Of a stretch of DNA of 64,000 bases, positions 26,754 through 34,910 are shown piece after piece; within the stretch, counting starts at the first letter, position 1, and every line of letters begins with the position of its first letter. The translations under genes were made by a program, and so were the position numbers. Below the pieces are notes generated by a model. That model saw nothing but the letters and a program-made list of their open reading frames with translations. It was not told where the DNA came from and did no database searches. The stretch lies in the NCBI GenBank assembly GCA_948794795.1, contig CAQGLR010000001.1:124001-188000 (forward strand), given 5' to 3'. Origin of the DNA: an uncultured Lachnospiraceae bacterium. Lineage in GTDB: Bacteria > Bacillota > Clostridia > Lachnospirales > Lachnospiraceae.

Positions 26754-28574
26754 TTACTCTACGGTTACTGATTTGGCAAGGTTCCTTGGCTGGTCTACAT
26801 TAAGTCCCCTTGCAGTAGCAGCATAGTATGCAATATATTGTAATACTATTGCTGCCCCAAATGGTGCAAATTCATTATTTACTGGCGGAAGGGTGATAAG
26901 ATGGTCACAAAGTGATGCATCGACCTGGGCACCAGTACCAGCTATCATTATAACTTTTGCACCACGTGAACGTACTTCACGTATATTTGAAATCATTTTG
27001 GCAAATACATCTTCTTGTGTAGCAAGTGCAATTACTGGCACATTATCTGTAATAAGTGAAATTGTACCATGTTTTAATTCACCTGCTGCATAAGCTTCTG
27101 AATGTATATAACTAACTTCCTTTAATTTAATTGAACCTTCACATGAAAGTGCATAATCAAGTCCACGGCCAATAAAGAAAAGATTTTTGGTCTTTTTAAG
27201 TTTGTTGCTTATTGGTTCTATTGCTTTGTCGCATGAAAGCATATTTTCAACATAGCCAGGCATTTTTAACAGTTCTTTTGTAAGATTTCTTGTTTCTTCT
27301 TCTGTTATTTTACCTTTGATAAATGCAAGCCTGAATGAAACCAGGTACATTGCTGCAAGCTGTACAGTATAAGCCTTTGTACTGGCAACAGCTATTTCAG
27401 GGCCTGCATGTGTATAAAATACATAATCACTTTCACGTGCAATAGAAGAGCCTTTTACATTTACTACTGATAACGTCTTTGCACCACGTTCTTTGGCAAG
27501 CCTTAATGCTGCAAGTGTATCAGCAGTTTCCCCAGACTGTGATATAGTTATAACAAGTGTTTTTTCATCAATTATGGGGTCCTGGTAACGGAATTCTGAT
27601 GCAATATCAACTGAAACAGGGATTCTTGAAAGTTTTTCTATCATGTTTCTGCCAATAAGCCCAGCATGCATTGCTGTACCACATGCTGTTATTATTACCC
27701 TGTTAATACTACTAAATAAGTTGTCAGGTATTTCATCATCAGAAAAGTCAGGCAGTCCGTTTTTAACCCTTGGAGATATTGTATTATGCAGGGATTCTGG
27801 CTGTTCATGTATTTCTTTTAACATAAAATACTCATATCCGCCTTTTCTTGCAGCCGCCATATCCCAGTTTACATGTAACATATCAGGTTCAATTTCATTC
27901 TGGTCAAGGTCTGTAATATTAATGCTTTTAGCAGTGAGATGGGCTATGTGGTGTTCTGGAAGTACAAAATAGTCTTTAGAATATTTTATAAGTGCAACCA
28001 TATCTGATGCAATAATAGCGCCCTCTTTAGTAGCAGTCGCAACAAGCGGGCTGCCATTTCTTATTGCATATATGCTTCCTGGATGGTCTTCAAACATTAT
28101 ACAGAATGCATAAGCACCATGAAGCTTTTTAACTGCTTTTTTAATTGCCCTTACAGGATTTGATTTGTAACATGAATCAATAACCATTGCAGCAATTTCA
28201 GAATCAGTCTGTGATACAGGCTCTTTGCCATCAGCAGCAAGTTCTTCCTGTAATTCTTTGTAATTTTCAATTATACCATTATGTATAAGAGTTACTTTAC
28301 CATAACGGTGAGGGTGGCAGTTAATTTCAGAAACACCTCCATGTGTAGCCCATCTTGTATGGCCAATACCACATTTAGTAGTTTCATCAGAAGATGCAGA
28401 TACTTTGTCAGCAAGCCCTGCAACTTTTCCAACTGCTTTAATTGTTTTAATTCCTTTTTCTGTAAAAAATGATATACCAGCACTGTCATAACCTCTGTAT
28501 TCAAGTGCCTTAAGCCCCTGCAAAAGAACCTCTTTTGCGTTAATATTTCCTGTAAATCCGATAATTCCACACAT
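26754..28574 (-). CDS. glmS: Glutamine-fructose-6-phosphate aminotransferase (isomerizing)
   Basis: The product has 606 residues. The frame extends 34 codons upstream, but the conserved MCGIIGFTGN start with AGAGGAAATT before it fixes 28574. Cys2 becomes the N-terminal nucleophile of the glutaminase domain (about 1-240). Two SIS sugar-phosphate isomerase domains follow (about 285-600) with SQSGETADT and the conserved end LAKSVTVE. The enzyme makes glucosamine-6-phosphate for cell-wall precursors. Expression is controlled by the glmS ribozyme in its leader (28690-28890), which senses the product. Confidence 0.97.
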   Translation of the reverse strand: MCGIIGFTGNINAKEVLLQGLKALEYRGYDSAGISFFTEKGIKTIKAVGKVAGLADKVSASSDETTKCGIGHTRWATHGGVSEINCHPHRYGKVTLIHNGIIENYKELQEELAADGKEPVSQTDSEIAAMVIDSCYKSNPVRAIKKAVKKLHGAYAFCIMFEDHPGSIYAIRNGSPLVATATKEGAIIASDMVALIKYSKDYFVLPEHHIAHLTAKSINITDLDQNEIEPDMLHVNWDMAAARKGGYEYFMLKEIHEQPESLHNTISPRVKNGLPDFSDDEIPDNLFSSINRVIITACGTAMHAGLIGRNMIEKLSRIPVSVDIASEFRYQDPIIDEKTLVITISQSGETADTLAALRLAKERGAKTLSVVNVKGSSIARESDYVFYTHAGPEIAVASTKAYTVQLAAMYLVSFRLAFIKGKITEEETRNLTKELLKMPGYVENMLSCDKAIEPISNKLKKTKNLFFIGRGLDYALSCEGSIKLKEVSYIHSEAYAAGELKHGTISLITDNVPVIALATQEDVFAKMISNIREVRSRGAKVIMIAGTGAQVDASLCDHLITLPPVNNEFAPFGAAIVLQYIAYYAATARGLNVDQPRNLAKSVTVE

Positions 28575-28689
28575 AATTTCCTCTTTTCTGCGCTGTTTTA
28601 TCCTGTAACCTATATCTGTGATATACAGCGCTAAAACACAGACAGCAGGATTGGCAGTTACAATATTATATTTCAAAGGTATTTTGTTG

Positions 28690-28890
28690 ATACAGTATTT
28701 GTTCCCCAGTTACCTGGGTATTTGCCTGTATCTGACGTATACAAAGAATACGAAAAGGCATCCGCCGAAATTTCGATAACCTTTTACCTCGTCACCCTTA
28801 AATATTACCTCTGAAATCTGGTTATGCAGGATGTAATAACCAGAATAATACTAACTGTCTGTAGAAAATCAAGGGGCTGGCGCTAATGTT
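28690..28890 (-). ncRNA. glmS self-cleaving ribozyme/riboswitch
   Basis: On the minus strand the leader of glmS reads AGCGCCAGCCCC at the 5' cleavage site (G1 at 28883, A-1 at 28884). Further on come GGTGACGAGG and GGTTATCGAAATTTCGGCGG with ATGCCT, the invariant core that forms the double pseudoknot and the glucosamine-6-phosphate site. The accessory P3-P4 part follows and ends near 28690, about 110 bases before the start codon. Binding of GlcN6P triggers cleavage and RNase J decay of the mRNA. Confidence 0.95.
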
Positions 28891-28940
28891 TTAAAACATT
28901 TCTGTTTTGGGATATATGTTACTGTTTTATCCCTTGAGAG

Positions 28941-28970
28941 ATTTTATCACGCTATACAGAGTAATGTCAA
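28941..28970 (-). promoter_or_regulatory. glmS promoter
   Basis: On the minus strand: TTGACA (28970-28965), an 18-base spacer, then TAAAAT (28946-28941). The start would lie about 50 bases upstream of the ribozyme cleavage site. Confidence 0.65.
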
Positions 28971-29015
28971 GAAGGTTATTTTATGAAACGGTTGTGGTAT
29001 CCCTGGTTTTAAATC

Positions 29016-29044
29016 TTGCATAGTATTTTTATTTATGATAAAAT
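29016..29044 (+). promoter_or_regulatory. Promoter of the HD-domain gene
   Basis: TTGCAT (29016-29021), a 17-base spacer, then TAAAAT (29039-29044), divergent from the glmS promoter. Confidence 0.5.
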
Positions 29045-29112
29045 CCAGAAATTAAATATAAAAAAAGGAAAGGATAAATACAGGCATTTGTTGCTGTGTG
29101 GTGGTATAACTT

Positions 29113-29790
29113 ATGGATAAGAAGACATATTCTTTATTAGAAAATTTTATGCTTTCATGTATGGAAGACAGCGCACATGATAAGGAGCATGTATACCGTG
29201 TATTGTATAATGCATTAGATATTGCAAAGACAGAAAGTAATGTAGATTATAATGTTTTAATTACTTCATGTCTGTTACATGATATTGGCAGGAAAGAACA
29301 ATTTGAAAATCCTGCTTTGTGCCATGCAGCTGTGGGAGGCAGCAAAGCATATAACTTTTTATTAGGGCATGGATTTGAAATAAGCTTTGCAGAAAAAGTA
29401 AAACAATGTATACAGACACATAGATACAGAAAAAACAATATTCCACAGAGTTTAGAAGCAAAAATCCTTTTTGATGCAGATAAATTAGATGTTGCAGGTG
29501 CAATGGGAATTGCAAGGTCTTTGGTATATAAAGGCATCGTTTCAGAACCATTGTATTCTTTATTGCCTGATGGGACAGTTTCAGATGGTGGAAGTGATAG
29601 TGTTCCATCTTTTTTCCAGGAATATAAATATAAATTAGAAAACCTGTATTCAAAATTTTATACTGCAAGGGCATCACAGCTTGCCAAAGAAAGACAGCGT
29701 ATTGCAGAAGATTTTTACAACTCTCTTTACCAGGAAGCAAGCCTGCCATACCAGAATGGAAAAAGTGAGCTGGACAAGTTATTACAGTAA
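29113..29790 (+). CDS. HD-domain metal-dependent phosphohydrolase
   Basis: The product has 225 residues. The HD signature is complete: an early His in HDKEHVYRV (about 23-31), LLHDIGRKE with the His56-Asp57 pair, THRYRK, and a closing FDADKLDVAGAMG. The family hydrolyses phosphoester bonds of nucleotides or similar small molecules; the closest pattern is that of YedJ/uncharacterised HD hydrolases. It is probably cytosolic. It is transcribed alone, divergent from glmS and convergent with the DUF697 GTPase gene. Confidence 0.88.
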   Translation: MDKKTYSLLENFMLSCMEDSAHDKEHVYRVLYNALDIAKTESNVDYNVLITSCLLHDIGRKEQFENPALCHAAVGGSKAYNFLLGHGFEISFAEKVKQCIQTHRYRKNNIPQSLEAKILFDADKLDVAGAMGIARSLVYKGIVSEPLYSLLPDGTVSDGGSDSVPSFFQEYKYKLENLYSKFYTARASQLAKERQRIAEDFYNSLYQEASLPYQNGKSELDKLLQ

Positions 29791-29813
29791 GTTGGGAAGT
29801 TTATAAAAAGGGG

Positions 29814-29889
29814 GTGCCTGGAAATTACTTTTAAACTATCAAAGTATACAAAGATTATATTACCCTGGTAAGTTTTAATTTCCAGGCAC
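29814..29889. terminator. Long hairpin between convergent genes, bidirectional terminator, with repeat relic in the loop
   Basis: GTGCCTGGAAATTA (29814-29827) pairs perfectly with TAATTTCCAGGCAC (29876-29889). The 48-base loop contains TACAAAGATTATATTACCCT, almost the same as the outer end of the palindromic elements (TACAAAGACTATATTACTCT), so the hairpin may be a remodelled element. Confidence 0.6.
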
Positions 29890-29900
29890 GCCCTAAGATT

Positions 29901-31037
29901 TTATCTTTTTTTCTGTAATTCTTTTTGGAACATTTTTTTCATTTGTGTTTGTCCAGTTTCATTGTATAAATCTTCACTGTTTAATTCTCCTTTGTATATT
30001 AATTCCATTACTTTAATATATGTTTCACCTAATGCTGTTGTAAGTAATCCTGCTGTTGCACCTGATATAACACCTCCCGCTGCTGTACCTATGCCAGGGA
30101 TTAACTTAAGAAGGTTAGATACAATAGTTTTGCCAAGAATAGTTGCACCAGCAGAACCAATTGTTGATGATACAAAACCAGTTAAAAAACTTTTGCTTAT
30201 ATCAAGTCCAAATATAGCAGTTATTGTAGCTATCATTGTAACTTGTGTTGGTACAAGCATTGCTGAATCTGAAAATGGTATTGGGGCAAATCCTTCACCA
30301 AATGATGCTGCAACTGCTGTTGCTATGGCTGCCTGTGCGTATTTTTTTTTAGACTCAAGTGATGCTTTCTGTACATTCTGCAAGGTATCCATAAGCTCAA
30401 CAGGCAAAGCTTCACTCATTATATCAATTAACTTGTCCAGTCCATATGCTTTGGCAATATATTCATCATCAAAGTCCATATCCTGCGCTAAAAGGGGTAT
30501 TACTTTAATAATGTCCAGGTTTTCTTTTTCTACAAGGACTTTCATTTCAGCTGCTTTCTTTTTGGGGCATGCCTGTGTCAGAATAACAATTATTGGAACT
30601 TGTGTAACTTTATTTTCTTTTGTGAAATTCCTTAGCCATTCAATTTCTGATGAATCAAAAGTCCTGTTTGCACCTACATTTATACAATACCATATACAGT
30701 GTATTGCTTCATTAATATCCCTTGCTCCAGCACCTTTATGTATTATTTCCAGTATTTCATCTTTAACACTGTCCTGCTGGTTTTTTGACAGTTCAAATCC
30801 AGGTGTATCATAAATAACTAATGGATAATCTTGTTTTTCAATTTTACGTATTTCCTGTGTCACAGGTTTTCCTAAACCCGTTTCCGCAAAATTTCCACGG
30901 AACAGGCTGTTAATTAATGTACTCTTGCCAACGCCAGATTTACCAATTATTATAATATTAAGTTTGTTAAGATTTTTTATTTTACTATTAATTGAATCCA
31001 TGCATTGTCTGGTAACTTGTTCTATATTGACTGTCAT
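29901..31037 (-). CDS. Dynamin/Era-like GTPase with DUF697 membrane domain
   Basis: The product has 378 residues. The N-terminal G domain has the P-loop GKSGVGKST, switch T-rich stretch, DTPGF (G3) and a TQAC segment in place of the usual NKxD (G4), so base specificity may be altered. The C-terminal half (about 225-345) is the DUF697/YcjF type region with three hydrophobic Gly/Ala-rich helices. Such proteins attach to membranes and may respond to envelope stress or phage; no role is proven. A 75-residue membrane protein gene lies just upstream on the same strand. AAGGA precedes the ATG. Confidence 0.85.
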   Translation of the reverse strand: MTVNIEQVTRQCMDSINSKIKNLNKLNIIIIGKSGVGKSTLINSLFRGNFAETGLGKPVTQEIRKIEKQDYPLVIYDTPGFELSKNQQDSVKDEILEIIHKGAGARDINEAIHCIWYCINVGANRTFDSSEIEWLRNFTKENKVTQVPIIVILTQACPKKKAAEMKVLVEKENLDIIKVIPLLAQDMDFDDEYIAKAYGLDKLIDIMSEALPVELMDTLQNVQKASLESKKKYAQAAIATAVAASFGEGFAPIPFSDSAMLVPTQVTMIATITAIFGLDISKSFLTGFVSSTIGSAGATILGKTIVSNLLKLIPGIGTAAGGVISGATAGLLTTALGETYIKVMELIYKGELNSEDLYNETGQTQMKKMFQKELQKKR

Positions 31038-31054
31038 ATATGGTTTCCTTATTT

Positions 31055-31282
31055 TTATTTATATTTTTTCTTTGTATGTAATCCTGGTTTTTTATTACAT
31101 TCCTGGTTGTGTTTACAGGTTAATTTATATAACCTTCCTGTAAAGTGCTGCATAATGCGTGGAAGTATTGTCCAGGCAGCAGCAAACAGTGCTATGCTTC
31201 CTGCTATATAAAAAAATGTTTTACTTTGTTTTTTATTTTTTCCAGTTTTTTTAGATACTACAGGTATTTTCCTTTTAGACAT
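31055..31282 (-). CDS. Small single-pass membrane protein
   Basis: The product has 75 residues. A very basic N-terminus (KKTGKNKKQSK) is followed by one hydrophobic helix (about 23-42) and a basic tail with two Cys (CKHNQEC). The ribosome site GGAGGG lies six bases before the ATG, so the gene is real. The family is not recognised. It ends 17 bases before the DUF697 GTPase gene and is surely co-transcribed, so it may help anchor or regulate that GTPase. Confidence 0.7.
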   Translation of the reverse strand: MSKRKIPVVSKKTGKNKKQSKTFFYIAGSIALFAAAWTILPRIMQHFTGRLYKLTCKHNQECNKKPGLHTKKKYK

Positions 31283-31529
31283 TTTTATCCCTCCGGTCTA
31301 TATAATATGGCATAAATTATAACATATAAGTATATAAAAGGCAATAAAATGACATATTCCAAATCCAAAATAAAATAAGAAATAAAATTAATTATTTATG
31401 GAAAATCTATACATTTGTATGTTTTCCAAAGAATTACCATGAAATTATTTTATATTACCATTGAAAATTATATGATTTAATTGTATCATTATATTTTAAG
31501 AAGAATAAAAACTGACAGGAGGAAAATTT

Positions 31530-33209
31530 ATGTTTAAAAACATGAAAGTCAAGGCAAGCCTGGCTATTGGATTTGGAATTACAATAGTTATTTCCATTTC
31601 AATTATTATTTTGATGCTACTTATAATAGACTATCAAAGTACTACATATAGCAGTATTATTAACAGCCAGGTTAAGGCAAATGAATTAATTTTGCAATGC
31701 CGCATTTATACTAACAATGCTGCCCGTAATGTGAGGGATATGGCATTAGACCCGTCTGACCCAGAAAATGACACTCTGCAGGCTAGTATAGACGAGGCTA
31801 TTGCAGAGCTTGAAGTTACTATGAACGAACTTATTAAAATTTATCCTTTATCTGATAGCAAGGTGGAAGATTATACTGCTGACATGAGAGAATGGTATGA
31901 TGAAGTACCAGATATAATAAGTGCAGTTAAATCTGGAAACCAGAAAGAAGCTATAAGGCTTATTAAGAATAGCTGCACACCAAAATTAAATGCTATGATT
32001 GGGACTGCCCATGATATATCTGCCAGCCTGCTTAAAGAACAAAACAGTATTATTGCAAAACAGGAGAATGAAAGCAGGATTGCAAAAACTATAATGATTA
32101 CTGTTGCTATAATAGCTACATGTTTTGTAATATTTATGGCTATGCAGATTATCCATAGTATTACAAAGCCAGTAAAACAGGTTAGTGTTGCGCTTAAAGG
32201 TTTTAGTGTGGGCAAACTGGATATTCCTGTAACATACAGCAGCCGCAGTGAACTTGGTGGTATGTGTGATGCTTTGAGAACGAGCCAGTATGTACTGACG
32301 GAACTTATCAGTGATGAGTGTAATATTTTAGAAGAGATGGCAAGTGGCAATTTTGATGTAAAGACGAAGGACGAAAATATATATGTAGGTGAATTAAGTG
32401 ATATACTGAAGTCTATACGTTCTATTAATGGAAATTTAAGCAATACTCTTGGACAGATTATGTATAGTGCTGGACAGGTTGCCAATGAGGCAATGCAGGT
32501 GTCAAACGGGTCACAGTCCCTTGCACAGGGGTCTACTGAACAGGCAAGTTCTGTAGAACAGCTTGCATCAACGATAGCGGAAATTTCTAATAATTCAAAA
32601 AATAATGCCCACAACAGTGAGCAGGCAAGCAACCAGTCTAAACTGGCAGGAGAACAGGTTGAAGAGAGTGTCGGGCTTATGGAAGATATGGTAGTAGCAA
32701 TGCAGAATATATCAGATTCTTCTAATGAAATTGGTAAAATTATTGCTACAATTGAAAATATTGCATTCCAGACAAATATACTTGCATTGAATGCTGCTGT
32801 AGAAGCAAGCCGTGCTGGTGAAGTTGGTAAAGGTTTTGCAGTAGTTGCAGAAGAAGTGCGTGGACTGGCTGCCAAATCAGATGAAGCAGCAAAAGCAACC
32901 AAGAATCTTATTGAACACTCAATGCAGACTGTTAAGGAAGGCAGTGGAATTGTAAGAAGCGTGTCTGATTCTCTTAAAAAGACAGTTGAGATATCTGGCC
33001 ATGTACTTGAATCTGTCCATTTGATTACACAGGCAACTACAGAAGAGTCACAGTCTATTGAACAGGTTACAAAAGGAATTAACGAAATTTCCTGTGTAGT
33101 ACAGACAAACTCTGCTACAAGTGAAGAATTTGCAGCAGCAAGTGCAGAAATGTCAAACCAGGCATCACTTATGATGGATTTATTAAGTAAGTTCAGGCTG
33201 CGTGAATAG
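31530..33209 (+). CDS. Methyl-accepting chemotaxis protein
   Basis: The product has 559 residues. Two membrane helices (about 9-31 and 184-206) flank an extracellular four-helix-bundle sensor of about 150 residues. A HAMP domain (about 208-260) and the long cytoplasmic signalling coiled coil follow. The hairpin tip reads IAFQTNILALNAAVEASRAG (about 410-430), the CheA/CheW contact. The ligand is unknown. GGAGGAAAA lies before the ATG. The gene stands alone, with its own terminator, and no che operon is in the window. Confidence 0.95.
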   Translation: MFKNMKVKASLAIGFGITIVISISIIILMLLIIDYQSTTYSSIINSQVKANELILQCRIYTNNAARNVRDMALDPSDPENDTLQASIDEAIAELEVTMNELIKIYPLSDSKVEDYTADMREWYDEVPDIISAVKSGNQKEAIRLIKNSCTPKLNAMIGTAHDISASLLKEQNSIIAKQENESRIAKTIMITVAIIATCFVIFMAMQIIHSITKPVKQVSVALKGFSVGKLDIPVTYSSRSELGGMCDALRTSQYVLTELISDECNILEEMASGNFDVKTKDENIYVGELSDILKSIRSINGNLSNTLGQIMYSAGQVANEAMQVSNGSQSLAQGSTEQASSVEQLASTIAEISNNSKNNAHNSEQASNQSKLAGEQVEESVGLMEDMVVAMQNISDSSNEIGKIIATIENIAFQTNILALNAAVEASRAGEVGKGFAVVAEEVRGLAAKSDEAAKATKNLIEHSMQTVKEGSGIVRSVSDSLKKTVEISGHVLESVHLITQATTEESQSIEQVTKGINEISCVVQTNSATSEEFAAASAEMSNQASLMMDLLSKFRLRE

Positions 33210-33272
33210 TTTATTTCAGTGAAGGATGTTCAGGCTGCCCTGTATAATCTATGTGGCTGTAATATATAAAAG

Positions 33273-33311
33273 AAAGCCTTTGCTGCTATTAATGGCAGTA
33301 AAGGCTTTTTA
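33273..33311. terminator. Bidirectional terminator between the chemotaxis receptor gene and argG
   Basis: AAAGCCTTTGCTGC pairs with GGCAGTAAAGGCTTT around a TATTAAT loop. T runs follow on the plus strand, and TTTCTTTTAT follows on the minus strand. Confidence 0.85.
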
Positions 33312-33337
33312 TTTTAAATATAGAATATTTACTGGTT

Positions 33338-34564
33338 TTATTTATCTTTTAATTCTGTAAATGGACCCTGCTTCATTGCACGTACTTTTGATGAAAGTCC
33401 AAAGAGGTTTATAAATCCTTCTGCATCTTTGTGGTTATAAAGCTCACCAGTTGTAAATGATGCGATAGACTCGCTGTATATTGAGTATGGTGAAGTAGTG
33501 CCCATCTTTATTATATTACCTTTATAAAGTTTAAATTTAACTTCACCTGTAACATATTTCTGTGTTGATTCAATAAATGCCTGTACTGCTTCACGCAAAG
33601 GTGTAAACCATTTTCCTTCATATACAATATCTGCAAATTTATTACCCATATCTTTTTTTGCTGTATATGTGTCACGGTCAAGAATTAATTCTTCAAGCTG
33701 CTGGTGTGCTTCCATAAGGATTGTACCACCTGGTGTTTCATATACACCACGTGATTTCATTCCAACTACGCGGTTTTCTACAATATCAATAATGCCAATT
33801 CCATGTTTACCGCCAAGTGTATTTAAAGTACGGATAATATCAGAAACTTTCATTTCTTTGCCATTAATTGATTTTGGTACACCTTGTTCAAATGTCATGG
33901 TAACTATTTCACCTTCTTCAGGGGCATTTTCAGGTGTTGTGCCAAGTACAAGAAGATGGCTGTAGTCAGGGGCATTAGCTGGGTCTTCGAGTTCTAAGCC
34001 CTCATGGCTTATATGCCATAAGTTCCTGTCACGGCTGTAGCTGTTATCAGCAGAAAATGGCAGGTTAATGCCATGTGCTTTACAATATTCAATTTCGGAC
34101 TCACGGGAATCCATAGTCCACTTGTCATCCCTCCATGCAGCAATAATCTTTAAGTCTGGGGCAAGGGCCTTAATTCCAAGTTCAAAACGTACCTGGTCAT
34201 TTCCTTTACCTGTTGCACCATGGCATATAGCACTTGCACCTTCAATACGTGCAATTTCAACAAGCCTTTTAGCGATAAGAGGGCGTGCCATAGATGTTCC
34301 AAGCAGGTATTTATTTTCATAAATTGCGTTTGCCTGTACACAAGGAACGATGTATTCATCACAGAACTCGTCTGTAACATCTTCAATATATAATTTTGCA
34401 GCACCACATGCTTTTGCCCTTTCTTCAAGGCCATCCAGTTCACTTTCTTGTCCTACATCAATGCAGACACAGATAACTTCATAATTATAATTTTCTTTTA
34501 ACCAGGGGATTATGGCTGTTGTGTCAAGTCCGCCGGAATAAGCAAGAATAACTTTTTCTTTCAT
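33338..34564 (-). CDS. argG: Argininosuccinate synthase
   Basis: The product has 408 residues, full length. The ATP pyrophosphatase loop AYSGGLDTT is at residues 9-17, followed by CVDIDVGQ-like and GATGKGNDQVRFE motifs for citrulline/aspartate binding. The enzyme joins citrulline and aspartate in the penultimate step of arginine synthesis. argH is not adjacent. GGAGGAATT precedes the ATG. A near-perfect promoter and a 21-base palindrome sit upstream, so it is regulated on its own. Confidence 0.97.
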   Translation of the reverse strand: MKEKVILAYSGGLDTTAIIPWLKENYNYEVICVCIDVGQESELDGLEERAKACGAAKLYIEDVTDEFCDEYIVPCVQANAIYENKYLLGTSMARPLIAKRLVEIARIEGASAICHGATGKGNDQVRFELGIKALAPDLKIIAAWRDDKWTMDSRESEIEYCKAHGINLPFSADNSYSRDRNLWHISHEGLELEDPANAPDYSHLLVLGTTPENAPEEGEIVTMTFEQGVPKSINGKEMKVSDIIRTLNTLGGKHGIGIIDIVENRVVGMKSRGVYETPGGTILMEAHQQLEELILDRDTYTAKKDMGNKFADIVYEGKWFTPLREAVQAFIESTQKYVTGEVKFKLYKGNIIKMGTTSPYSIYSESIASFTTGELYNHKDAEGFINLFGLSSKVRAMKQGPFTELKDK

Positions 34565-34604
34565 TGATAATTCCTCCTATGATATGTAATATATTAACAG
34601 CCGG

Positions 34605-34625
34605 ATAGTTCCGGACCGTAACTAT
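34605..34625. promoter_or_regulatory. Palindromic operator candidate in the argG leader
   Basis: ATAGTTCCGG, one base, CCGTAACTAT: 10-base arms with one mismatch. It begins just downstream of the argG -10 box. It is not a clear ARG box (consensus is more AT-rich), so the regulator is unknown. Confidence 0.45.
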
Positions 34626-34630
34626 TAATT

Positions 34631-34659
34631 AGTATAATCAGAAATGCCTTGTAATGCAA
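34631..34659 (-). promoter_or_regulatory. argG promoter
   Basis: On the minus strand TTGCAT, a 17-base spacer and TATACT. The remaining 250 bases up to the FAD dehydrogenase gene contain nothing else I can name. Confidence 0.7.
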
Positions 34660-34910
34660 TCACTATTTTTAACTAACTATATATAGATTATACATTTTTT
34701 GTTCCGCTAAAAACTGTTGTTTAAGAAGCCTGCCCTGACAGGCCTGATTAACAAGGTTAAATAAAAGATTATTTAAACCAGAAAGTTTGTATATTATTCT
34801 GGCTTTACATATATGGATATGGTATATATAATATTATTATTTGGCAGTGTAAGGGGAAATTGCAATAAACATATGTATATAGTTTGTTATCTTTAAGAAA
34901 TGAGGATTTT

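Noticed and set aside
28575..28676. N-terminal extension of GlmS
   Set aside because: GlmS needs Cys as the second residue after Met processing, and the ribosome site sits before the ATG ending at 28574; the extra frame is mRNA leader.
29962..30813. 283-codon open frame antisense to the DUF697 GTPase gene
   Set aside because: The plus-strand frame lies wholly inside the well-supported GTPase gene and shows low-complexity Ala/Ile/Ser composition typical of a shadow.
31871..32902. 343-codon open frame antisense to the chemotaxis receptor gene
   Set aside because: It is a shadow of the receptor's codon pattern, with no ribosome site and no recognisable domains.
34605..34625. Classical ArgR box at argG
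   Set aside because: The centre is too GC-rich and the arms do not match the usual AT-rich ARG half-sites, so it is reported only as an unassigned palindrome.
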